From Laburnicola sp. R22_1 (lineage: Eukaryota; Ascomycota; Dothideomycetes; Pleosporales; Didymosphaeriaceae): a DNA stretch of 64,000 nucleotides. Where the stretch lies: NCBI GenBank assembly GCA_014281115.1, contig JACONQ010000008.1, forward strand, positions 2,046,001 through 2,110,000. Direction: 5' to 3'. The notes below the pieces were generated by a model, which was given only the letters and a program-made list of their open reading frames with translations, ran no database searches and was not told where the DNA came from. Below are positions 11,228-21,958 of this stretch, in pieces. Both the position numbers and the translations under genes were made by a program. Each line of letters begins with the position of its first letter. Position 1 is the stretch's first letter.

Positions 11228-13355
11228 CCATATTTTACCACCAAATGCACGGACCCACCAAATGCACGTTTTTGCCGCCACCAAGGGCAACACTCCAAAA
11301 CCTATACAACGCCAAATATATAGTAAAATCACTAGATTTTTTGCAGTAGCACTCGTAGGAGCATGTAAAACCATTGCGCAATGATAAATTACTTGCGATA
11401 ACGCTGTGGGAGCTGTACAGTACGGGTGCGCGTGGCTCTGGCGGGTGAGGGCACCCTCTCTCCAGTGGGCTCTTGATCAACAATAGTAGCCTCAGGTCTC
11501 TCAAGAGCTTGTTTTTTTGGTGTACGAGGGTTGAGGCTCTGTCGATTACCCTTTTTAGACAATTGTATATCACCTTTGAGTTGCTTTTCGAGCTGCTTTT
11601 GGAGTAGCTTTTCAGCTCGCTCAGCAGCCTTGGCCTCTTTTGCTTGCGCCTTCAGTTCTCGCGCCGCCAAACGTACGCGAGCTCTCTCCTCTTTGAGAGC
11701 TTGTTTCTCCTGCTTTTTGAGAAGCCTTTAGTGTTGAGCCTCTGAGAGTTGTTGTTGTTGAAGCTTTTTATCAGTCTCAATTTGGTCCTGCCTCTCGCGG
11801 GCCCTTTGAACTTTGCTAGGTGAGTAAAATACGGCGCCGCCATGCCAATTATCAGGTTTATCAAGTAGGAGAGGCTTGCCACGTTGACGGCGCCTCTTCT
11901 CGTTGATAAAAGCTTGCTCAAGCCTATTGTATTAGTGTTGAAGGATCCTGTATTTGATCTCAAGCTTGTGATAACTTTGCGACAGCTGTTTACGCTCCTT
12001 AGCGTGGTCCTCCGCAACAATCTTCAGTATTTGCCGTACTTTACGCCAATCAGAATCAGAGAGGTTTAACGAGCTACTCCAACTTGAGGGAGGGCTCTCG
12101 TGCTCTGCGATAAACTTCTTAAGTATAGTGTTTGGGTTATAAGGTGACAACCCAGTACACTCAAAAGCTTTGAGTATTATTGTTTCTTGAAAGGCCCTTT
12201 GCCAGGAGGCGTTGAAGAGTCGATAAAAGTCGCGTTTGGTAATTGCTGAGAGGCCCTAGCAGTTGTACATAAACTCTGAGAGCTCTCTTGTATACGCCGT
12301 ACTCAGAGGCTTGAACATCGCCACATCAAGAGGCTGGAGAGTGTGGGTAGCGTGTGGCGGGAAGGTTGTAAGGAGTATTTTGTTATTGTTGCAGTACGTG
12401 ATAAATTGCATAGTAATATGAGACCCATGCCCATCAAGTATGAGTAGTCGGTACTCCCTACGAGCTTTCTCCTTGGTCTCGCGATCAAATACTTGTTTGA
12501 GCCACGCCAAACCAATCTTATTGTTGGTCCACCCACTTGATGAGCTCGCAAAAAAGGCCTTGTGGTGTTGCGGATCAAAATCTTGAAGCCATGAGTCTTG
12601 TATATTGCCTGTAGTAGCTTGATAAATCAAGGCTGGCGTTAGCGAGGTGCCGTCGGCGCAAATACAGGCAATTGTTGTTACCCACTCTCTATTGCCGTCC
12701 TGGAGCATTTGCTTGTGAGGGCCCTGCTCATACAGCTGCCGCGAGAACACTCTTTTCATCTTGGTGAGCACTCCAATAAGGAACCCTTTTTCATCCATAT
12801 TGTACATATGGCGACTGTCGATATCGTACTGGGTTATTTTGTCGCCTAAAAGCTTGAAGTATAAGGCGTATTTGGTAGCAGAATCAGCGCGGTGGCGACA
12901 GGCGTCGATACCAGTAGTCCATCGCGATATGAGCTCAATATTGTTGCGGGCAATAAAGCGCTCAACCCAGTTTTTGCCTGGCTCTTTTCTGGCTATTTCT
13001 GTTGCGAAATTTCGAATCATTTGCTTTGTAGGAGGCAGGCCTCTCTTGTTGAGCTTATATATGTAGTTTACAAGCTCTTTTTCTTGTGTGGTGTTGAGAA
13101 ATTTCTGCTCATTTGCCCTCTCTATGTGGCTTTTATTAATCCCGCGCGCGCGCCGCGATAAAGTTGATCGCTTAACGCCAAATAATTTGGCAATTTTGGT
13201 GTAATTAGGCTTTTCGCCTGCTGGCAAGCTTTCGATTGCTGCCAGCGCGGCCTCCATAGCGTCAATATTGGTGGAGTTATGAGCGTTGATAAACTACGTG
13301 GATTTTTTCAAAACCGTGCATTTGGTGGGGTCGTGCATTTGGTGATTAGTCATGG
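11228..13355 (-). mobile_element. Second Fot1/pogo-like transposon, nested
   Basis: Inverted ends start CCAT and contain CACCAAATGCAC twice, separated by a GACCCC-type linker. TA is duplicated at 11226-11227 and 13356-13357. At 2128 bp with a single minus-strand gene it is much less mutated than its host element, so it arrived later. Confidence 0.88.
11389..13257 (-). pseudogene. Fot1/pogo-like transposase (DD35D), one frame with three premature stops
   Basis: From MEAALAAIESLP at 13257 one frame runs 623 codons to 11389, interrupted only by a TAG at 12258-12256 and two TAA codons, at 11934-11932 and near 11730. Each stop would be a Gln codon if a C preceding A had not become T. The order is an N-terminal helix-turn-helix (TKIAKLFGVKRSTLSRR), a CENP-B-type second DNA-binding segment (GKNWVERFIARN), and a DDE domain with NMDEKGF, LILDGHGSH and HTLQPLD. 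Thirty-five residues separate the last two Asp. A Lys/Glu/Gln-rich coiled-coil tail follows. The first 333 codons are uninterrupted and include all three catalytic Asp. Confidence 0.85.
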
Positions 13356-13357
13356 TA

Positions 13358-13791
13358 GAGGCTATATGGGAGGCTAAAACACCCAGCAATGTGCGCAAAC
13401 TAGAGGCTTAATCAACGTTAATTCGCGAGCGGATTCGCGCGCATAAGAGCTCGTCACCTGCTTCTATTATTAAGAGGCTTAATTAGCTAGAAAGAGGCTC
13501 TTCTAAAGCAATGCATCAAATGGCGCTTATGCGCGAGCGAATCTTAAGCCTTAAGAGAGCCACAACGCGCAAGAATCGCAAAAAGAAGCAGGTCCAGAAG
13601 CAAGGCACCCTATCAAAGGCAGAGGGAGAGGATATTATTACTCAAAGGGCTGTTGAGCAGCAACTTAAGGGAGAAACGCGTCAAGGCAAGGCGCGATCAG
13701 GTACGAGCCGGCAGGCCTTAGCGCGCTGCGGTCGCTGCAGAGAGACTGGCCATAACTCACAAACGTGTGAAAAGCGTACTAAGCTCGCGCA
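13358..13791 (+). pseudogene. C-terminal part of the outer transposase with CCHC zinc knuckle
   Basis: After removal of the 11228-13355 insert the frame of the outer transposase resumes here (LEAIWEAKTPSNV), with two stops, then a basic Gln/Lys-rich segment beginning MHQMALMRERILSL at 13511. It ends with CGRCRETGHNSQTC (13727-13768), a C-x2-C-x4-H-x4-C zinc knuckle. The third transposon interrupts three residues later. The tail of the gene would resume at 15568 with only a few codons before a stop. Confidence 0.72.
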
Positions 13792-15567
13792 CAAGGAACT
13801 CGCGCACCCCTAGTACTCGCGCACCCCACCAAATCGCGCACCCGCACAAAAAAGACGCGTATTTTATTAACGCCTATTCTAATTGCCACTCCATGCACAT
13901 AGATTGAAAGGTAGTATCAGGCGCTGCCCTCCCTATAGCTACAGCACGCCTCTGAGCTCTAGGCCTAGAGCTCTGAGCTTCTGCAGCAGCAGCTTGATCA
14001 ACTGTACGCTTAATACTCTCAATATCAGCAAATCTTTGGTTGTAATCTACAGTGATTCGTTTCCGCTTTTTCTGAGAGCTAGTAGCCTCTAGTTGATACT
14101 GTAGGCGAGAGATTATTGATTCCTGCTTTGCTGCTCGACTATTGCTAATAGCTATTGCCTTGCTCATTTTTTGGAATGCCTGGCGCGTAGGTTTTAATAG
14201 CTCTTGTGACCTCTCAATATGTTTCTGAGTTGCGTACACGTCCTGAGGTTTCTGAGGGGTGCGATAGAGCGTATTGATCGCGTTGAGGTCCTGAGGTAGG
14301 CGTGGCGGCGTTGCTGGCCTGCCTATAACCTGTGAGGATAGAAGTACCTGATTAGGGTTATAGGGAACAAGACCAGCAGCGCGCCAGCCAGCCCGAATCA
14401 CCCTCTCTGAGAGGCCTTCCTCTCTGGCTAGGTGGTAGTAGCTAATAAAGCGCGCCTTCTTAATAGGCGCGGCGTCGTCGAGGCTCGCCAGGTCGCGTAT
14501 GTGATTTTTATAGTTCGACTTAATAACCAAGAACCCTAATAGATCTAGCGGCTGTAGGAGGTGTGTTGAATAAGCTGGTAGAAATAGAAGCTCTACTCGA
14601 GCCTGCTTGCAAGCCCAGAGGAACTCAATATTCACATAGCTACTATGCGCGTCGCAGAGGAGTAGCCGGTATTGGCTACCCTTAGGCGCTAATTCTGGTA
14701 GAAAGAGCCGGCGCAACCACTCAAGGCCTATCTCCTGCGAGGTCCACCCATTCTCTAAGGTTGTATAGAGCCAATTTGGTATAGATGCTAGAAACCAGGT
14801 TGTTTGTAGGCTCTGGCCTTTGAAAATAACAGCGCAGGGCAGCTTCTGCCCTGTAGCTGATACAGCCTCAATTATTGAGACCCACTCGCGATTCTCTAGC
14901 GACTTAATGTAAGCCTTTCTTTTTTGGCTATTTGCAAGCACCCTGGAGTTGGTACCTACACCAAGGGCAATACCAGTCTCATCAATATTCCAGATATTCT
15001 CTGCCTGTATGCCTAGCCTAATTCTGACGCGCTCAAATAGCTCAAGAAACGCGTTGATTTGTTCTAGTGTAGCTGCCTCAGCGCGGCTTGTATCTAGCTT
15101 TCTCCCTATAACAGAAGCAACGCATAGGTTGCGCTGTATAAAGTGTTGCATCCACCTTTTGCCTAGAGGCTCTACGTCGCCGTTCATACGGAGAATTCGG
15201 GTCGCCATTTCTCGAGCGCGCGCGTGCGAGGAGGGTAGCCATTGGTATCCTGCTCAAGAATCCACTCTACTAGGAAGCTTTCTTGATCCGGTGTCAATCG
15301 CTGCTGGTTGGCGTGGCTGGCGCGTCTGTTCGCCATGCCACCTAGTCGATCGCGTAGGGTGGAGGGAGGAACACCGTAGGCCTTTGCGGCGGCTCGTTGG
15401 CTTGTAAAAACGCCAGCATTGTATTGCGCGATAGCAAATTGTATACTCTGCTCGCGTATATCCATATTGAACAAGAAGTGTTGATAAAATACGCGTCTTT
15501 GTGAGGGGGCGCGATTTGGTGGGGGTGCGCGAGAACTAGGGGTGCGCGAGTTCCTTGTGCGCGAGCT
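13792..15567 (-). mobile_element. Third Fot1/pogo-like transposon, nested
   Basis: Inverted ends begin AGCTCGCGCACAAGGAACTC. They carry the CTCGCGCAC motif three times, ending in CACCCCACCAAATCGCGC (left) and its close counterpart on the right. TA is duplicated at 13790-13791 and 15568-15569. At 1776 bp it is the best preserved transposon of the nest: its main reading frame has no internal stop. Confidence 0.9.
13874..15474 (-). pseudogene. Fot1/pogo-like transposase, long intact DDE frame with one N-terminal frameshift
   Basis: An N-terminal segment starts MFNMDIREQSIQFAIAQYNA at 15474 with a helix-turn-helix (RAAAKAYGVPPSTLRDRL). Its frame is lost near 15210-15225, in a run of alternating C and G. 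The other frame then runs uninterrupted for 444 codons (15208-13874). It holds GKRWMQHFIQRN, the catalytic NIDETGI, LLCDAHSSY and LLQPLD (35 residues between the last two Asp), and a long charged tail. If the frameshift is real the protein lacks its first DNA-binding helix. If it is a sequencing error in the CG run, the element could be autonomous. I therefore mark it broken with reservation. Confidence 0.82.
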
Positions 15568-15739
15568 TATAGATACTACTTAAACTAGGACAGCTCTTAT
15601 ATTAATATTATTTTATTGCGTTGTGGATGTACAGGCTATAAAAGGCTAAGAGAGTTGACAAGGTGGGCGACTCGCTTATAAGGGCGACTCGCTTATAAGG
15701 GCGACTCGCTTATAATCTAGGTTACGTAGACACGTATTT

Positions 15740-16540
15740 ATACGTTTTTTTATAGAAGTAATTTACTAGCATAAAAATGCTTAGAGATATATAAATATAT
15801 ATAGACTTACGCAAATATGTATAAATAGTCTAAATAGTTCTTATATATATTACGTAATATTATTATATAAAACTATAGTACTAATAAATTATTATATAAA
15901 ATTTTAAAAAAGTAATAGTAATAATAAAGTAGCTAAAAAGTTAGTAAAGTTTAAACTTTATAAAATAGTGTTCTTTGCTAAGCTACTAATTTTCGTCTAA
16001 TCTAATTCTTTTAAATAATTATAAAACCATATTTTTCTACTTTTAAATCTATAAAACCTAGAATTTAAAATTAGGTAGTAGTTCTATATAACATGCTAGA
16101 AATTAATACTATTATATTAACTAGTAATTACTATCTAGTAAAAGAATTTAACTTTATACTTTAAAAAAATTCTAATTTTTAAAAGCCTACTAAGCAGCTT
16201 ACTAAGTAGATTACTAAGTTTCTTTTAAATTTTAACTAATTAAAGAGCTTTATTTGCTAATTAATTAGCATTTTATAAGTAGTATAGGCACCTAGAGTAC
16301 TCTAGCTATTCTAGCTACCCTAGGTACACTAGTAGTATAGGTGCGTATTCTTACGTAACCTTATATATACGCATATTAAGAAAAAAGTAGTATTACTAGT
16401 ACGCTCTAAGTATATTTAGTGCGTAGGCATATATAGGCATACGTAGAGCCGCTTAGGTATTCTAGGTACTTATGCTTACTTAAAACTTTTTCTAATATAA
16501 GCACTAAGTTACTCTAACCACATTAAAAACTAATTAAATT
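15740..16540 (+). repeat. Single-arm copy of the repeat that forms the foldback at 32225-33560
   Basis: Segments such as GTGTTCTTTGCTAAGCTACT, TTTTCGTCTAATCTAATTC and the terminal TATGCTTACTTAAAACTTTT match both arms of the inverted repeat further right. It is AT-rich and has no reading frame. Up to the tRNA at 16863 the sequence is decayed AT-rich repeat with a short GC-rich patch (CCCCTCATGCCCCTCGTG) near 16709-16740. Confidence 0.65.
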
Positions 16541-16862
16541 CTTCTATTTAACTAATATAGAGCAGAATTAGAGAATACGTACTTATAATTAGCTACCTAA
16601 TATAGTTAAAGTAGTGCTTATAAGTAAGACTCTACGGTAGTCTAGTAGATAAAGATAAGTTCACGTAAGCGCCTTGGCACTTATCTACTAGTGCTAGTGG
16701 GTGGGACATTATGCCCCTCATGCCCCTCGTGCCCCTCGCACCGCCATGTAATAATTCGTGGTCCCAAGATGTTCTTAAAGTTAACACTGCTCTATTTCAA
16801 CATTCAATTCTTAAAATCCAACATTAAACCAAATAACCTCATCTTTGTAGGATATTCTGAAA

Positions 16863-16936
16863 GCTCGGCTGGCACAATTGGTTAGCGCGTGGGACTTTTA
16901 ATCCCAAGGCTCAGGGTTCGAGTCCCTGGTCGAGCG
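16863..16936 (+). tRNA. tRNA-Lys (anticodon UUU)
   Basis: A full cloverleaf can be drawn. Acceptor GCTCGGC pairs with GTCGAGC (one G-T pair), discriminator G. The anticodon stem TGGGA/TCCCA encloses loop CTTTTAA, giving anticodon TTT. The T-arm is CAGGG-TTCGAGT-CCCTG. The D-stem GCAC/GCGC has one A-C mismatch at positions 12-23, where GCGC/GCGC would be perfect. No intron. The B box GGTTCGAGTCC is intact. It stands at the border of an AT-rich repeat block and ordinary sequence. Confidence 0.93.
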
Positions 16937-16940
16937 GGGA

Positions 16941-16948
16941 TTTTTTTT
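16941..16948 (+). terminator. RNA polymerase III terminator (T8)
   Basis: Eight consecutive T residues start 4 nt after the tRNA discriminator base, the normal Pol III stop signal. Confidence 0.85.
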
Positions 16949-17059
16949 GGAAGATAAATATATCGGAAACAAAAAGGCTTATGTTTCGAAATTACTTTTT
17001 TGGGCAAAAAATTAGGTCCAGAGTGGGTGAATGGAATGGAGTAGCATCTACCTATTACT

Positions 17060-17250
17060 TAATCGATCTATCAACTACATATAATCTACCTATCGATCTT
17101 TCCATTCATTAATCTATCAATCCATTGATCACAATGTATCCATTAATCAATCCATTTATCCATTCATCTATCCATCTATCAACCCATCAATCCGCTATTC
17201 CATCCATCCATTATCAACCACTTTAATCGATCAACCAACAACAACTGACC
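17060..17250. repeat. Low-complexity ATC/ATCCAT-rich tract
   Basis: Imperfect repetition of ATCNATC, CCATCCATC and CATTAATC words over about 190 bp. A simple-sequence tract downstream of the tRNA and of the broken gene's 3' end. Confidence 0.7.
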
Positions 17251-17263
17251 TATCCATAACTGA

Positions 17264-18432
17264 TCAATCTGAAGACATATGGCTTGCATCCGTCCTATTC
17301 CCTGAACGCTTTGCTGGCCGGTTTGCAACCTCTTTTCCTTTCCTAAGGCGCTTCTTCTTGACCGAAGGCGATTGCGCAACTGCGTCCATCCTCTCTTCCC
17401 GCTCGTTCGATCCCTGACGGTCGAGGTCTAGTTTCGCTTTCCATAGCGACGGAGCAACGGGTACTAGGGACTGCGAGTCCCTCCAGACCTTGACTGCAAG
17501 TTTATGCACGAGTATGTTCTTTTCGGGGAAAATCTGCCCCCATTTCGGCTTTTCGAAGCCCACGAAAAGATTTTGGTTCCGCGAGAACATGTCGCTGGCA
17601 CTTTCTCAATGGTCCTTCTCTTCAGCGAGTGCGCTGGTTTTCTTGTCGCACTCGGCGAAAAACGCAGCCCAAGAGCTAGGGGCGTCGAGAAAGAGTCGGT
17701 CCACGATGAACCTGAGCATTACTAGGTTGGAGTAGGCCGATCCACTCCGTAGTTGGAGGTCCTTCTCCTTCGCTGTGTCCAATTCGCTACTCATGTCGCT
17801 TTCGAAAAAGTGTGCGGGTGAATGGAAAATTGCGATACCACGGTCCCACCAGAAATTGTCCTCGGACTGTGCGGTTCCAATCATCAACGTCACAGGACAG
17901 TCCTGCCGGGAATCCACCACACCCCGTCGAATGAGATCCATGGTTGTCCAGCTACACTTTCGCCGCGCGACTCTGTCGAGGTAGGTGGTGACCTTTCGGG
18001 ACACATCGTCCCATTGCTCTATAATCGTAGTGCTACGTCTCTCAGACGCATGAAGTAGGTACTGTCAATGATTTCAACCTCGAAACGGTCCAACCCCGCG
18101 TCCAGGCAGCATTGCCTTAGTTCTAGGAGCGAGCTAGTCCTTATGGTTCCCGTTTTGTCGGCAACCGCCGCAACTACGGTCAGGGTTTTCGGTGCAGCGT
18201 TGGGATCGTCGCCGCGATGAAAGCTTCGTGTGAAGCATCTTCTGGCAAGCTCTACCCCCAAACCAGAAATAACTTTTTCTACCCGTTCAAAAAACTCCGT
18301 TCGATTTGCGAGGCCGATATCCTCCGCCAGGCGGGACTCTATCGGTGGACACAATAGACGGCCGGTGCCAATCCGGTTGGGCTCGAAGCGAGTGTCCGGA
18401 ACGAAAGGGGGTGTGGGGTCGGACGTGGCCAT
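17264..18432 (-). pseudogene. Unrecognised protein gene with a frameshift and an in-frame stop
   Basis: The reading starts MATSDPTPPFVPDTRFEPNR at 18432 and reaches STYFMRLRDVALRL, where a TAG ends the frame at 18019. The next frame picks up directly (IEQWDDVSRKVTTYLDR) and runs to AEEKDH, where a TGA at 17608-17606 stops it. The same frame continues ESASDMFSRNQNLF to 17264 with a Lys/Arg-rich C-terminus (VKKKRLRKGKE). Together the pieces would give about 389 residues. The protein looks soluble and mixed alpha/beta, with no signal peptide, membrane segment or motif I can name. Base composition is ordinary, so the lesions are not the result of heavy RIP. Sequencing errors could explain one or both. 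Confidence 0.55.
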
Positions 18433-18742
18433 CGCGGCGCAGTATGGCGATATTGAAAACTCGGGCGGGGCGGAAGCGTAACGTACGTGACCTTTGCGCC
18501 GACAAGGGGACTTATATCGGGTAGGGAACTAAAAATGCGCTTTTAGTTAGGTAGCAAGGAAGCATGGATAGAACAGTATCAACCATGGTGTGAGATGCTG
18601 CTCTGAACCACGGAACCCAAAAAAGGGCGAGACGCGGATTTAGCTACATGTGCAGTGGCGCCGAGAGGGGTGATGTGGGTATTCTCAGGTAGAGTAAAAG
18701 TTTGATTGAGTAACTCATGTGGGCGAGCCGCGCTATTATGTA

Positions 18743-20903
18743 ACGTAAGCGATCACCGGATGCACGCTATCACCGGATGCACGGTCTCCTGCACACGAAC
18801 CCCTCGTACGAAAACCCCAATATCAACCGATTAAGACGACGGATAATCTTCAAGTTTTGGATACAAAGTAAAGAAAGCTATGCGAAAACGAATATTTATT
18901 TATCTAATCCTGAAACCTTAAGGGGAGCGTGATCTGCCGCCCATTTCGTCCGACTACTGATTTCTGCCTCTTGGAGCATTCCACCACGGTATCCTCTCTT
19001 TTCCGCTTCTGAGGTTTCTTTTCTTCCTTTTGATGATCCTTTTGAAGCTGATTTTCCTGCCGGATTTGTTTATTTACTTGCTGTCGTACAAGATGTTCTT
19101 CTTTTTTGCGTTCCTTTTGTTGCAGTTTTTCTTCCCGGGCCTTCCTTCTCTCCTCCCTTCTCTTAAGAGCCTCCTGTGCCTTTCTCTCCTTCTCGGTGGC
19201 CCGATTCCGGCGTCTCTCTTCAGCTTCGGCCTTTTCGAGTTGTTTCTGCCGCTCCAGCTCATTCATACGGCTTCGTACGGCAGCAACTTTAGCGGGAGAG
19301 AAGAACTGGGCCTCTCCAGGCTGTTCTTGGTCAAAAAGTCTAGCCGGCTTCCCTCTTTTCCGCCCTTTTTCTCATTAACAAGTGCCGTACGAAGCCCTTG
19401 GTTTTCATGTTTAAGTATTTCGTTTCGTATTGCTAGTTTTTCGCTGGCGCGAATAATTAAATCTATCCCGAGATTGACATCCTCTTTCTCCTTGGAGATC
19501 GCCTTTACCGCACGACGGAGACCTCGTACAGAGCCTGGGGTAATATGCTTCCTTTCGCTATCGCTTATAATGGGTGACGGGGTCTCCTTGTAATCTTCTG
19601 AAGTACCTTGCTCTGATCTATGGGGTAGATTCCTGGAGTAGCAAAAGCGGATCGAATATTCTTAACCGTTAACGCCGAATTCCACGCTGTACGAAAGAGA
19701 GTCCAAAAGTTTCGTTTTGTTACTCGAGAGAATCCATGGCTTGACTGAATAAGCCGGTCAATTTCTTTTGAATATGCGGTAGAAAGCGGAGAGAAGATTC
19801 CAACGTCAAGGGGCTGTAATCGGTGCGTTGAATGCGGCGGTAAAATTGCGAGAATAATGTCATGTTGGTCACAAAAGTCAATAAACCGAAGATTAACATG
19901 ACTCGAGTGACCGTCCACAAGAAGAAGTCGTTTCGATTTGCCAGCTTTTTCCCTCGTACGAGGCTCAAATATCTTTGAAAGCCAGGACATCCCGAGTTCA
20001 TCGTTCGTCCAGCCCTTCTTTGAGACTGCAAAGTATGCATCGTCCGATGAGCCATCGAAATCTTCTAACCAAGTGTCTTGGAGGTCATGTGAATCGCCTT
20101 GATAGATTAAGGCCGGTGGGAGCGCTGTTCTGTCGGCACAGATTGCTGCAAGAAGGGATATAAACTCCCGACTACCATCTTGATTTGATCCAAGAATTTT
20201 CTTCTTCCGAAGTTGCAGGGTCGATACAATTCTTTTCATCGTACGACATAGGCCAAGAAGAAATCCTTTTTCGTCAAAATTATATATGTTTGAATGGCGA
20301 ATGCGGTACTTTCTGATCTTTTCATCAAGCTAGATGGGAGAAGTAAGCACATGCCTTCGGGTTTCGGATTCCAGAGGAACTAAAGAAGGGAGAAGTCGTA
20401 CACCTCGATAGAAATGCTCAAAGTATACAGAATTATCGGCTACCTTACGGGTTTGGTCGATTCCACGAAGATAAACACTTTTGATCTCGTTTTTGTGCCG
20501 CTGGCAGAATCGGCGAACCCAGCATTGTCCGATCGGCTTTCGTACGATCTCCACAATCAAATTTTCTAGGATTTGAGGGGTTGGCGGCATTCCCCGGTCC
20601 GAAAGATCGGAGATATGCTGTAGAAGAACTTCTTCTTGAGCGTCTGTGAGAAGCTTGTGGTGAGTTGAGTTAGCTTCTTGATTTGAGGTCGTTTTCCCTT
20701 TAAAGCGGCGCATGAGCGTCGTACGATCTAGATTGTATTTTTTAGCGGTGGCAGCAAAATTAACGACTTTTTGCGATTTCAAATCATCAATAGCTAGTTG
20801 AATATCGTCCTCGTTGATCATTTTATCAAATTTTGAAGATGGGGGGTTTTGGTGTGGGAGACCGTGCATCCGGTGATAGCGTGCATCCGGTGATCGCTTA
20901 CGT
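18743..20903 (-). mobile_element. Fot1/pogo-like transposon in ordinary sequence
   Basis: Inverted ends start ACGTAAGCGATCACCGGATG and contain the unit ATCACCGGATGCACG twice, followed by GTCTCC. TA duplications lie at 18741-18742 and 20904-20905. Length is 2161 bp. Outside the ends the sequence has ordinary composition and no RIP-like drift has spread into it. Confidence 0.9.
18904..20821 (-). pseudogene. Fot1/pogo-like transposase with one nonsense codon and two frameshifts
   Basis: I take the start as MINEDDIQLAIDDL at 20821; an upstream in-frame Met at 20869 lies closer to the inverted repeat. HTH: FAATAKKYNLDRTTLMRRF. Second DNA-binding part: IGQCWVRRFCQRH. A TAG at 20332-20330 (a Gln codon before C-to-T) interrupts the frame, which then continues through the NFDEKGF Asp, LLVDGHSSH and HRLQPLD to a stop at 19565. 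Two shifts, near 19565-19580 and in the A/G run near 19365-19380, move the reading to the frame that ends at 18904 with a Glu/Lys/Arg-rich coiled coil (residues like EKERKAQEALKRREE). All three catalytic Asp are present. Confidence 0.82.
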
Positions 20904-20905
20904 TA

Positions 20906-21420
20906 AGCGTAAACACAGCTCAGGTGCTCATGCCAAAAGAGCGCGGAGCCCCTTCCGCCAACAGTCCTCCCAAATGGCTGAGTGCCATAGGATAGATACT
21001 GGCGAGATGAGTCACTGCTCAACAATGGTTCTGAGCCGTATGAGACTTAACTCTGAGGTCACTGTCCCATAGGTCGCTGTCATGTGATCGGCCCTTCACG
21101 ATTATCGCGTCATGCTTCGGCTCAGCTATTGAGAAGACTTATGCAGGTGAAAACGTGGCGGTGTTATCAACATCTTTTTCTTTAATTGAATTACCTAGGA
21201 TGCCGAAACGTCGCATCACCAACTCCAAAACGCTCGAGGATGTCCCAAAGTCATACAAGGCCAAAATATGAAAAGTATCGATGCGTCGTGCATTGTGATT
21301 CTAGATCTGATGCCGAAATATCATCCAGGTCGTCTCCATAGCTCCGTATGCGAACAACATTCATGCGCTACTCACTGTTGATCATTACAACATGAATCAA
21401 CCTAAAAGGTTGGTGAAGAT
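20906..21420. other. Intergenic region
   Basis: Ordinary composition between the transposon and the first of the paralogous pair. A short plus-strand frame at 20833-21072 starts inside the transposon end and is not a gene. Nothing else recognised. Confidence 0.55.
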
Positions 21421-21466
21421 AGATGAAGGATACATTTGTGCTGAACAGGAGTAGGAGCGGTTCAAC

Positions 21467-21958
21467 TTACAATAACGATAAGGTCAGGTCCCCTCGGATG
21501 GACGCCTTGAGCTCGATCTCGATCTCCAGATTCGCATCCAGTTTGAGCTTCAGACCATCCGTGTCATCCAGCGAACTCTTCTCTTTCTCGGGAGCGAGCA
21601 TGTACTTTGGCTGGTTGGGGTCGGTGCCGCGTAGCGGGATTTCACCGCGCATTGCTCGAGCGTGGGTGACTGGACCATCCATGGATGTGCTGTCGGGGCC
21701 AATGCGCTCAAACATTTGCATCTGCTGGAGTTCGCCGTTGGCATCGGCCTCCTCAAGCGCTTCCAGCGACGTCGTCTTCAGGTACTTGCCCTCCTCCATG
21801 CCCTTCTGGATGCGTTGTCGGCGGGCACGGCGCGACGAGGACCGGGACCGGGCGCTTTGCTGGCCAGCCTCTCGTTTTGCCTGTTTCTGTGCGTTGATGG
21901 CCTTTTGCTGCTGCATCGTCGTCCGCTCATGGGGCTGGTCGTCGTGTTGGTCAGCCAT
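21467..21958 (-). CDS. Uncharacterised protein, paralogue 1 of a tandem pair sharing a C-terminal motif
   Basis: 163 residues from MADQHDDQPHERTTMQQQ. The N-terminal half is Gln/Arg/Ser-rich and probably disordered (SARSRSSSRRARRQRIQ), followed by an acidic helix-forming part (LEALEEADANGELQQM). The last 30 residues, KLDANLEIEIELKASIRGD plus LTLSLL, match the end of the next gene (LELNLDIEIQLKAKIHGDLT). The stop TAA lies inside a perfect 5' splice site, TTGTAAGTTG. If that donor is used, an acceptor such as CAACAG near 21375 would add only two or three residues. The function is unknown. The motif alternates hydrophobic and charged residues like an amphipathic beta or coiled segment, and may be a binding module. 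No signal peptide or membrane span. Confidence 0.7.
   Translation of the reverse strand: MADQHDDQPHERTTMQQQKAINAQKQAKREAGQQSARSRSSSRRARRQRIQKGMEEGKYLKTTSLEALEEADANGELQQMQMFERIGPDSTSMDGPVTHARAMRGEIPLRGTDPNQPKYMLAPEKEKSSLDDTDGLKLKLDANLEIEIELKASIRGDLTLSLL

Larger units (their letters stand above)
9987..15722 (+). mobile_element. Outer Fot1/pogo-like transposon of a three-element nest
   Basis: Inverted ends read ACCTAGATTATAAGCGAGTC inward. They carry a GCGAGTCGCCCTTATAA unit repeated two (left) or three (right) times, and are flanked by TA at 9985-9986 and 15723-15724. Removing the two inserted elements (11228-13355 and 13792-15567) leaves about 1.83 kb carrying one plus-strand transposase gene. 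The sequence outside both ends resembles 33960-34045 (reverse orientation), so this element itself landed in an older repeat. Confidence 0.85.
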
